Below the pieces are notes generated by a model. The model saw nothing but the letters and a program-made list of their open reading frames with translations. It did not search any database and was not told the DNA's origin. From Flavobacteriales bacterium (lineage in GTDB: Bacteria; Bacteroidota; Bacteroidia; Flavobacteriales; Flavobacteriaceae), in assembly GCA_027067965.1 (NCBI GenBank), contig JAMOUV010000010.1, forward strand, positions 1-64,000: DNA of 64,000 bases, read 5' to 3'. Both the position numbers and the translations under genes were made by a program. This document shows positions 45,318 to 52,546 of the stretch, piece by piece (position 1 is the first letter of the stretch; every line of letters starts with the position of its first letter).

Positions 45318-46250
45318 CTATTTATTCTCAGACATTTCTTGTATTGAACCGGTTGCCAATCCTTCTTTATCGATAAATTTTTTGATGCCGGACGGTATAT
45401 TTTTGGCACCTTTGAAATTGGTTTTGTCCAAACGGGCGCCATAAAAATTCACACCGGTCAAATCGGCGCCGGTAAAATCGGCACCTTCCAAATGGCTACC
45501 TTGCAGATTGGCATAATGTAATTTGGCATCCTTAAAACTGGCTTTTTGAAACTGCGCACCGGTCATATCGGCTTTATAAAAATCGGTACTATCCAACACC
45601 GCCTTGCTCATTACCGTACGTATCAATCGCGCTTTGATAAACTTGGAACCGGTAAAATCCGATTCTACTAACTCGGCATCTTTAAGCAATGCACCGGTAA
45701 AATCACAATTTCTGAAATATGCAAAATGGGCTTCCATTCCGAAAAGATTGGCTCCACGAAAAGTAGATTCGTCGTAATAGGCAAAATCCGACTGCACATG
45801 AAATAATTTGGCTTGGTCGAAGTTACAATTTTTCAAAAATGCATAATGAAATTTTGTCCATCGTATATCCGCTACCCTGAAATCACTGTTGCTCAAATCG
45901 GCTCCGTCACATTTGGCCGAGCGAAAAGTAGAACCCCTAAAATCAGCATAACGTACTTTGACATCTTCCCAAAATACATTATCCAGTGTATCGTTTCTAA
46001 AATCATCATAATCCTGTGGCCAAGAACGAAAACCGCGCACACGTTTTATATCGGACGGAAGTTGAACCACGGAATCAATATCTTCCTGCGAGAGAAATTC
46101 ATATAGTTTTTTTATTCGAATCGTATCTTTGGACAATAACGATACCTCGGAACCGGAATTATTTTTACAAGAAACCAATCCCAAATAAATAACAATCATT
46201 ACATAAAAACCGTATATTTTCACGCTTTCATGTTTTTTAAACCACATCAT
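45318..46250 (-). CDS. Pentapeptide-repeat lipoprotein of the nos operon
   Basis: About 310 residues from the ATG at 46250 (a second ATG follows at once). The gene overlaps the end of nosY by 14 bases, so the two are translationally linked. A lipoprotein signal ends GLVSC. From about residue 105 to 285 there is an unbroken run of A(D/N)Lxx/DFxx-type pentapeptides (CDGADLSNSDFRVADI, ADFTGADLTGVNFYGARLD), predicting a right-handed quadrilateral beta-helix. Its role is unknown. NosD is also a beta-helix protein, so both may be scaffold proteins in the periplasm. Confidence 0.85.
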   Translation of the reverse strand: MMWFKKHESVKIYGFYVMIVIYLGLVSCKNNSGSEVSLLSKDTIRIKKLYEFLSQEDIDSVVQLPSDIKRVRGFRSWPQDYDDFRNDTLDNVFWEDVKVRYADFRGSTFRSAKCDGADLSNSDFRVADIRWTKFHYAFLKNCNFDQAKLFHVQSDFAYYDESTFRGANLFGMEAHFAYFRNCDFTGALLKDAELVESDFTGSKFIKARLIRTVMSKAVLDSTDFYKADMTGAQFQKASFKDAKLHYANLQGSHLEGADFTGADLTGVNFYGARLDKTNFKGAKNIPSGIKKFIDKEGLATGSIQEMSENK

Positions 46251-47097
46251 GACGCTTAAAATAACGGTGCCCCAACCAAGCAAAAAATCCACCTGTCAGC
46301 AAAGGATATAAAATGGCATACGCAATGAATGTGCTTCGGCTGACCGTATCCAATATATAATATGATACCGGCCCCATAACGGTTAATTTCGGGTCAAACA
46401 AAATCAAACTTCCCGTTCGAAATACCTGCAAGGGATTTAAAAGTGAAGCCAAGATTACCGGTTCCGGACTTACACGCCACTTCAATAACATACCTATTAA
46501 TAAAATATCCATAAAAGCCACCAAAAACAACCAAATAATAAAGGCCGTGCTCATAGCCATTTCTTGTGATTTGGCCACGGCCGATAAGTACATGCTTAAT
46601 CCCAAAAAGAAAAATACCATGACGGCCAGTAATGCGCTATAAAGGATAAACAAATCCCACGGTACGTCTAAATTTTTAATCAATCCCCATAAAGCCGCGC
46701 CTAAAAAAGCAAGAAAAACAGGCACGTATATGACAAAAAAACGGCCCAAAAATTTGGCCCAATAAAAACTGGGAAACGAAATAGGTAAAGAGAGCAAATA
46801 TTCCAATACACCGTTTTCGCGATCGCCTACCACCGAACGAACCGTTGAAATCAACACATAAATGGGTAAAATCACCATACTGACTTGCATAAAAGTGATC
46901 ATCAATCGACTTAAGCCCACAAATCCCACTACTTGCGATTCGGTAATTCCGGTAGCAAACATTACCGCTACAAACATTCCGAATAAAGCGCTATATATCC
47001 AAAAACTCTTGGAACGGATATTCATCTTTATTTCCGTTTTCAAAATCTGCCACAATGTATTTCCCTTAGTATTTTTCATCTTTCTTTTTTTGAACAT
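46237..47097 (-). CDS. nosY: NosY, ABC transporter permease for N2O reductase maturation
   Basis: A 286-residue ABC-2 type permease with six helices. The ATG at 47079 (MKNTKGN) is an equally good start. It has a conserved lead-in WQILKTEIKMNIRSKSFWIY, SVVGDRENGVLEYLLSLPI after helix 2, and a NosY-typical end (LLNPLQVFRTGSLILFDP). With NosF it forms the NosFY transporter, which energises NosD-dependent assembly of the CuZ sulfur-copper centre. It overlaps the pentapeptide-repeat gene downstream. Confidence 0.92.
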   Translation of the reverse strand: MFKKRKMKNTKGNTLWQILKTEIKMNIRSKSFWIYSALFGMFVAVMFATGITESQVVGFVGLSRLMITFMQVSMVILPIYVLISTVRSVVGDRENGVLEYLLSLPISFPSFYWAKFLGRFFVIYVPVFLAFLGAALWGLIKNLDVPWDLFILYSALLAVMVFFFLGLSMYLSAVAKSQEMAMSTAFIIWLFLVAFMDILLIGMLLKWRVSPEPVILASLLNPLQVFRTGSLILFDPKLTVMGPVSYYILDTVSRSTFIAYAILYPLLTGGFFAWLGHRYFKRHDVV

Positions 47098-47206
47098 CCC
47101 CGCAAGGGGTTGCTTATAACTCTAAAATCCTGTTCTCAATAAAATAAAAAACGATAAAATAATATCAACCATCAGTCAATACCTTTTATCCAATCATCCT
47201 TATAGG

Positions 47207-47749
47207 TTATTTTCCTCCGCCGCATTTACCGGGTGCACACTTCATTCCGCCTCCGCATTTCATCTCTCCGTCGCCACCGCTTACCGACATTTTTTTCTTT
47301 TTTATAAATTCGGCCCGCTTGGTTTTTCCTTCTTCAATTCTTTTTAAAACAGTTTTAAAATCATACAAAGAATCACTCTTTTTTTCTTTCAATGCTCCGT
47401 AGCCATAACCCATAGGCGTCTCGTCTCCGAAACGATACCATGCCTTTTCCGCATCAATCCATTCACCGGTGTCGGCATCTTGAATCCAAATTTTATACTT
47501 GGCACCTTTCCAGGTATTGAAATTGCCGTCTCGAATATCTTCCGCCAAACATCCCAAGTCGTCATACCATCGTACTTCCCCGTGTTCATTAATTGCCTGT
47601 ACATTGTAGGGTAGATCCGTCAAACCCATTTTGCAGATATAACACACATCACGATCATAATTGATTTTACGCGGTGTGAAATCAACTTCCTTTTGACAGG
47701 AAATAAGAATAAATAAAACGGAAATGCCGGCTAAAAATATTTTTTTCAT
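47207..47749 (-). CDS. nosL: NosL, copper chaperone lipoprotein for N2O reductase
   Basis: A 180-residue lipoprotein (lipobox ILISC, Cys19). The NosL core has the Cu(I)-binding motif CYICKMGL (CxxCxM), followed by VRWYDDLGCLAEDI and WIQDADTGEWIDAEKAWY. The C-terminus carries an extra Cys/Met/Gly-rich tail (EMKCGGGMKCAPGKCGGGK), about 20 residues with three Cys and two Met, which looks like an added copper-binding segment. NosL delivers copper for CuZ assembly. Confidence 0.93.
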   Translation of the reverse strand: MKKIFLAGISVLFILISCQKEVDFTPRKINYDRDVCYICKMGLTDLPYNVQAINEHGEVRWYDDLGCLAEDIRDGNFNTWKGAKYKIWIQDADTGEWIDAEKAWYRFGDETPMGYGYGALKEKKSDSLYDFKTVLKRIEEGKTKRAEFIKKKKMSVSGGDGEMKCGGGMKCAPGKCGGGK

Positions 47750-47818
47750 TTTATTGTGTTTTTGAATTTGATCGATCTCTATATGAATTTTTGCATTTAT
47801 GCAATTCTTCCGAAAGAA

Positions 47819-48499
47819 TCAACATTCTTGTGCCTGTTCCATATCCGGGCTAAACGGTTCATCCACAACGATTTTTCCTAAATCCATCTCCACCAACCGG
47901 TTAACCAAATGAGCAATTTCCTTAACCCGATGACTGCTTAAAATTAACAAAGTATCGGAAGGTAATTCTTCCAAATAACGCACCAATACTTTTCGTGCAT
48001 CGGGGTCGAGATTGGCGGTCGGTTCATCCATCAATAGTATTTTGGGATTCCTCGATAAAGCCAAAGCCACCAAAAGTTTTTGCTTCATCCCGCCCGATAA
48101 TTTTAAAAAAGGTTTATGTTTATGTTGATCCACATCCAGTTTTAAATCGGACGTAATTTTATAAAATTTCTCACGATCATTGCCGGTGATAACTTGAAAG
48201 AAATCCATGATTTCACTCACTGTCATGGGAAGAGGCGGCGGAAGTTGCGGAACAAAACCTACATATTGTAATACTTCTTCACGCTCGGTTCGCGGATTTT
48301 TATTCATCACGGATAGATATCCTTCATAAGTATAAAGGCCTAAAATACAACGAATAAGAGTAGTTTTTCCGGCACCGTTTTGCCCGATCAAAGCAATACG
48401 GTCGCCTGCATTGAATTTTATGCTTAAACGGTCTATGACATGGATATCATTAAACTTTTTTATCAAATCTTTTATCTCAATCAGCGCTTGTTTTTCCAT
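47819..48499 (-). CDS. nosF: NosF, ABC transporter ATPase for N2O reductase maturation
   Basis: A 226-residue ATPase. It has Walker A GQNGAGKTT, the Q-loop region VGFVPQLPPPLPMTV, signature LSGGMKQKLLVALAL, Walker B ILLMDEPTANLD and the switch His in LSSHRVKEI. It partners NosY. Its ATG directly follows the nosH stop, so the genes are contiguous. Confidence 0.93.
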   Translation of the reverse strand: MEKQALIEIKDLIKKFNDIHVIDRLSIKFNAGDRIALIGQNGAGKTTLIRCILGLYTYEGYLSVMNKNPRTEREEVLQYVGFVPQLPPPLPMTVSEIMDFFQVITGNDREKFYKITSDLKLDVDQHKHKPFLKLSGGMKQKLLVALALSRNPKILLMDEPTANLDPDARKVLVRYLEELPSDTLLILSSHRVKEIAHLVNRLVEMDLGKIVVDEPFSPDMEQAQEC

Positions 48500-49504
48500 T
48501 TATCCGTTTTGTTTATTTCCGGTCCACATTTTTTTAGCCATCTTATAACCCCATCTATTGGTGGTCCAATCCTTTAATCCGAACGACAATGCACCGCTAT
48601 AACATACATCTATACATAAACCGCATTTGGTACAATCACCGCCCGTAAAATGAACTTCTCGTGTGGCGGCACCTTTCTTGACAAACCATAATTCATGCGG
48701 AACCAAACATACATCCTGACAATCACGGCAATGGGCACATTTATCCAAATCGAATTTTACACTCATCGGCGATAAATCCCCTACAAAACTATAGGTTACA
48801 CCGATAGGGCAAACATATCTACACCAAAAACGTTTGATACCGAATATTTCGTAGGCCAACAATAATACTACCCAGATTAATGCCAATCCGGGACCATAAA
48901 TCATCGCCCGGGACAAAATCCCCACCGGATTGAGGTCTTCGAAAACCAATTGCTGGGTCAAAAAGGCCACTATCAATAAACCTATCCAAAATACATATTT
49001 AACGGTAATATCATAAGTTTTTTCACGTATTTTCCGTTTCTTTAAAATATAATCGTGTACGCGTTCGCCCATTTCGGCAAAAAAGTGGTAAGGACAAACC
49101 CATGAACAAAAAGCACGTCCGCCCAATAACCAATAAAAAGTTAAAATCACAAAGAACCCTATCCAAAAATTAGTGGTTAAATGCGAAATAAAACCGGTTT
49201 TGGATGAAATTACCAATTCTTGAGCCGAATTGAAAGGGTCCATTAAATAAATTCCCAATAAACGAGATCCGCTTAAAGAACCTTCCAGTACCCCCCAACC
49301 CAAATGAAAGGAGGCAATAAAAAGTAAATTGATAAATATTAAAAACGACCAACGAATATTTCGCCATTTGTGCTTATTCGGGCTCTGCTCCTGCCATTCT
49401 TTGAAAGAAATTCCTAATTGAACATGGGGGAGTTCATCTTTTTTCTTAGCCGGTAGCGGTTTTAATTTTTTATCTCCGGTCAAAAAATCAAATATAAACG
49501 ACAT
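48500..49504 (-). CDS. nosH: NosH, NapH-like membrane ferredoxin
   Basis: A 334-residue membrane protein with four or five helices. Two CxxxCP motifs at membrane ends (CSWVCPYHF and CRYVCPIG) are typical of NapH/NosR electron-transfer proteins. Two [4Fe-4S] motifs lie in the C-terminal part (CAHCRDCQDVC and CTKCGLCIDVC). In clade II nos clusters NosG and NosH are proposed to pass menaquinol electrons toward NosZ or its maturation. No NosR is present, as expected for this type of cluster. Confidence 0.9.
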   Translation of the reverse strand: MSFIFDFLTGDKKLKPLPAKKKDELPHVQLGISFKEWQEQSPNKHKWRNIRWSFLIFINLLFIASFHLGWGVLEGSLSGSRLLGIYLMDPFNSAQELVISSKTGFISHLTTNFWIGFFVILTFYWLLGGRAFCSWVCPYHFFAEMGERVHDYILKKRKIREKTYDITVKYVFWIGLLIVAFLTQQLVFEDLNPVGILSRAMIYGPGLALIWVVLLLAYEIFGIKRFWCRYVCPIGVTYSFVGDLSPMSVKFDLDKCAHCRDCQDVCLVPHELWFVKKGAATREVHFTGGDCTKCGLCIDVCYSGALSFGLKDWTTNRWGYKMAKKMWTGNKQNG

Positions 49505-49522
49505 AGTTTTCTTTTTTTCGGG

Positions 49523-50335
49523 TTAAACCAACTTTTCTTTAGGTTCAATAACAATTGCCTTCGGATTGGTAGGACATAGCATTTGGCATACGCCGCAGCC
49601 GACGCAACCGTCTTTCACTTCAGGCAAAAATCTACCTTCGCCTATTTCTTTCAATTCAATGGCTTCGCTTCCCAAAGGACAATAAACCACACATAAATCG
49701 CATATCTCACGTTTGACATGCGTTTCGGCAATATCTATTCGTTCCTTGCTTCCGGGCGGTCGCAATAGGGCATGATGATCCCCTAACGGCCCTTCGTAAC
49801 CTTTTCCGTGGTAAGCCAAACAAATTTCTTGGTCGGTTATTTTAGCCACACCCATATCCGCTACACGACGCATGGCCAAAATTTGTACCTCGAAAGGATT
49901 AATTTCCGGTGGAAAACCGTCGGGATATTTCTTATATAAAGGTGCCACCGCTTCATTGCCCGCATGACGAAAAATCTGAAAATTAATCGCCGCCGTAGGA
50001 CATGTTTCGGCACACTGAATGGCATCGCATGAAAAATCACATGCTTGCTGATTCACATCAATATAGGGTGTGCCGTATGACAAATAACTATCCCAATCGG
50101 CCAACTTAATGGCACTTACCGGACAAATCTGCACACATAAGCCGCATTTAATACAAGCATACAGAAAATCCTTTTCGTCCACCGACCCCGGCGGCCGCAA
50201 TATACCTGTCTTTTGAACACTACTCTTATCACGTAAATAATAGGCCGCACTTCCCACCACTGCAAGCGATACCACCGCAGTAGCCGTGGCCTTAAGAAAT
50301 TGGCGTCTGTTGGTCTTGCCTGTTTGATTTGCCAT
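49523..50335 (-). CDS. nosG: NosG, NapG-like periplasmic ferredoxin
   Basis: A 270-residue protein with a twin-arginine signal (TNRRQFLKATATAVVSLAVV). Four [4Fe-4S] clusters are predicted from CIKCGLCVQICP, CDFSCDAIQCAETCP, CDLCVVYCP and CVGCGVCQMLCP. It probably docks on NosH at the outer face of the inner membrane. It starts one base after nosD ends, within a compact gene run. Confidence 0.92.
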   Translation of the reverse strand: MANQTGKTNRRQFLKATATAVVSLAVVGSAAYYLRDKSSVQKTGILRPPGSVDEKDFLYACIKCGLCVQICPVSAIKLADWDSYLSYGTPYIDVNQQACDFSCDAIQCAETCPTAAINFQIFRHAGNEAVAPLYKKYPDGFPPEINPFEVQILAMRRVADMGVAKITDQEICLAYHGKGYEGPLGDHHALLRPPGSKERIDIAETHVKREICDLCVVYCPLGSEAIELKEIGEGRFLPEVKDGCVGCGVCQMLCPTNPKAIVIEPKEKLV

Positions 50336-50336
50336 A

Positions 50337-51653
50337 TTAAATTTTATTTTTTTGTTTCTTAAATTCCTTTAAACTGAAAATAGGACGCTTGTCTTTTAAA
50401 ATAAATTGAGGTTTTGAAAACGGTGCCAATTTTTCCAAATAATCGATCACCGATAAAATAGGACTACCGAAAAAATATTTCACATCCGGATTGAATCGCC
50501 ATAAACGTGCATGATATTCATAAATGCGATGAGGAAAATCGCCGATATTGTCACCATCCCGGTCAAATCCGGCATAATCATCCCAATAATTTTCCACCCA
50601 TTTATTGCGATTGGCACCGCCGCCGCCCTGCACAAATATTTGTTTTAAATTATCATGAAACATATTATGACGAAACAAATTACCTTCCTGATCTCTCAAA
50701 AACTCAATGGCCGTATTGCAAAATGCAATCTCATTGCCTGTAATTGTATTGGTTTTCCACGGCACGAAAGGTGAGACATCCACATAAATTCCCCGGGCCG
50801 AATACAAAAATTTATTATCGATAATTTGATTGGAAGAAGTCTCCTTCATCCCCAAGCACATACCGGTTACTCCCTGACTGTTTTCAATCAAATTATTATT
50901 CATGATGGTTTCTTCGCTATACATCAAAAATACTCCTACCGAGGAATTGGTAAAATGATTATGCGATATTTGATTGTTATGCGAATACATAAAATGAATG
51001 CTATACCGGTTGCCATCTCCGAAATTACCTATAAATTTATTCTCTTGCGAATACCAAACCACCATATCCCGAACTTGATGCCAATAATTTTCACGGATAA
51101 CAATACGCTTTGAATACCATAAGCGAATGGCGTCACCTTTCAATCCTTTGGATTTACGGGAAATCGAGGTGATGTCGTTATGCGCAATTAATCCGTTTTC
51201 GCTCCAAAAAACATCTATACCGAATAAAGTCTCCTCGATTTTATTATTCAAAATTTTGAAATTCTTGACCTTTTCAACCTTAATACCACAGTCTATTTTA
51301 TCCGGCGAATCGTTTGAATCTATAAGATGTAAATTCTTTACGGTCACACTATCGGCTTGAATATGCAAAACCGATCGAACTCTTCTCCCGGTAATAGTGG
51401 CTTTCCCTTGCCCGTCTATTACCACTCGAGGTGTTTTTACAAAAGCCGGACCGTAATAAAGCCCCGGTTTCAATACAAGGGTATCGCCCGGACGTAATTC
51501 ATCCAGCAAAGGTTGCAATGCCGTCATTTTTGTCGAATCACCTTGCCAACCGCTCACTTCACTTATTAAACCGGGGTGGAAACTTTTATCTATCTGCGCC
51601 GACAAAACAACTACCCATAAAATCCCTATTCCGGACAAAAATTTTTTCATCAA
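50337..51653 (-). CDS. nosD: NosD, beta-helix maturation factor of N2O reductase
   Basis: A 438-residue periplasmic protein with a signal peptide (about 1-20, ending VVLSAQ). The carbohydrate-binding/sugar-hydrolase (CASH) right-handed beta-helix has repeated N-rich turns (NKIEETLFGIDVFWSENGLIAHND, shown in part: NKIEETLFGIDVFWSENGLI; later FMYSHNNQISHNHF and VGVFLMYSEET). The conserved late block GDNIGDFPHRIYEY is typical of NosD. It works with NosFY and NosL to build the CuZ centre. Confidence 0.94.
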   Translation of the reverse strand: MMKKFLSGIGILWVVVLSAQIDKSFHPGLISEVSGWQGDSTKMTALQPLLDELRPGDTLVLKPGLYYGPAFVKTPRVVIDGQGKATITGRRVRSVLHIQADSVTVKNLHLIDSNDSPDKIDCGIKVEKVKNFKILNNKIEETLFGIDVFWSENGLIAHNDITSISRKSKGLKGDAIRLWYSKRIVIRENYWHQVRDMVVWYSQENKFIGNFGDGNRYSIHFMYSHNNQISHNHFTNSSVGVFLMYSEETIMNNNLIENSQGVTGMCLGMKETSSNQIIDNKFLYSARGIYVDVSPFVPWKTNTITGNEIAFCNTAIEFLRDQEGNLFRHNMFHDNLKQIFVQGGGGANRNKWVENYWDDYAGFDRDGDNIGDFPHRIYEYHARLWRFNPDVKYFFGSPILSVIDYLEKLAPFSKPQFILKDKRPIFSLKEFKKQKNKI

Positions 51654-51656
51654 TTT

Positions 51657-52421
51657 CTATACTTCACGCAACGATTTGATATATTTGTTTTTGAAATGAA
51701 TGGCCACCAAAGTCAATAAAAATCCTAGCAACCCTACATAAAATCCAACATCGGGAAAAGAGATCGTCGTAAACTGAGCCACTTTTCCTTCACCGAATAC
51801 GGTGGGCATAAAGGGCTTAATTCCACTGAAAGCACCGCCGCCGTGTAAACCTAAATTATGGCCGTACCAGTACAGATAATAAATGTAAATGGCCAGGAAA
51901 TAAAACGGCGCCAATCCGGCTAAAATAGCCGCCCATGTTAATTTCTTTCGCGGAATAGCAATGAAAAGTAACATCAATATGGCAAATAATACAAAAAACC
52001 AATGGGCGTTTCGCATGATTTTGTCCAACACTTTTAGTGCAGTTGGAATTTCTTCGGGCGGAATGCTGTCTCCAGCATAAACCGGATAAGGTACATGTTC
52101 ACCGAATTCATTGACATCATTGACTCCTTGCACAATAGGATACATGCCGATAAAGTGATTGATTTTATTCATCTCAATCAAACAATCGGCACCGGCATCC
52201 ATGGCCAATTCCTCACGTTCTCGCACGCCTTCACATCCGTTGTAAACTCCGTTATACTTAAACTCAATTCGGATACCCTTAGGATACATGGCCTTCGGAT
52301 ATTGATGACTTTCAAGTGCCACCCACCACATCGGAAGAAAATACAATGAAATAATCGCTCCCAATGCCAACACTCCAAAAAGCATGTACAAAATTTTAAA
52401 TAAGTTACTTCCGTTTCTCAT
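51657..52421 (-). CDS. nosB: NosB-like membrane protein of clade II nos clusters
   Basis: A 254-residue membrane protein. One helix lies near the N-terminus (about 10-30), with a periplasmic domain of about 90 residues containing two Cys (GCEGVRE and ADCLIEMNKI). Then come four or so helices, including AHWFFVLFAILMLLFIAIP. Position between nosZ and nosD and the topology fit NosB, a poorly understood protein specific to clade II clusters. The GLHGGGAFSGIKPFMPT segment has conserved-looking Gly and His. The name rests on context more than on sequence. Confidence 0.7.
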   Translation of the reverse strand: MRNGSNLFKILYMLFGVLALGAIISLYFLPMWWVALESHQYPKAMYPKGIRIEFKYNGVYNGCEGVREREELAMDAGADCLIEMNKINHFIGMYPIVQGVNDVNEFGEHVPYPVYAGDSIPPEEIPTALKVLDKIMRNAHWFFVLFAILMLLFIAIPRKKLTWAAILAGLAPFYFLAIYIYYLYWYGHNLGLHGGGAFSGIKPFMPTVFGEGKVAQFTTISFPDVGFYVGLLGFLLTLVAIHFKNKYIKSLREV

Positions 52422-52437
52422 AGTTATATATTTTGTT

Positions 52438-52470
52438 CAAATCTACCAATTTATTTTGATTTATTACAAA
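52438..52470 (-). promoter_or_regulatory. Second promoter of the nos region, driving nosB onward
   Basis: The minus strand shows a -33 TTTG (52467-52470) and a -7 TAGATTTG (52438-52445) separated by 21 bases, just after the nosZ terminator and 17 bases before the nosB ATG. It would give the assembly genes transcription independent of the catalytic subunits. Confidence 0.7.
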
Positions 52471-52489
52471 CAATTTTACGGTTTGTGGA

Positions 52490-52526
52490 AAAAAATTAGG
52501 CAGTCCTTGAAGACTGCCTAATTTTT
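52490..52526 (-). terminator. Strong terminator after the two nosZ-like genes
   Basis: A perfect 14-bp stem (52492-52505 with 52512-52525) with a six-base loop, followed by a T tract on the minus strand. It lies 20 bases after the stop of the CuZ subunit gene. Confidence 0.9.
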
Positions 52527-52546
52527 CTAAGAAAATCATGAAACAA

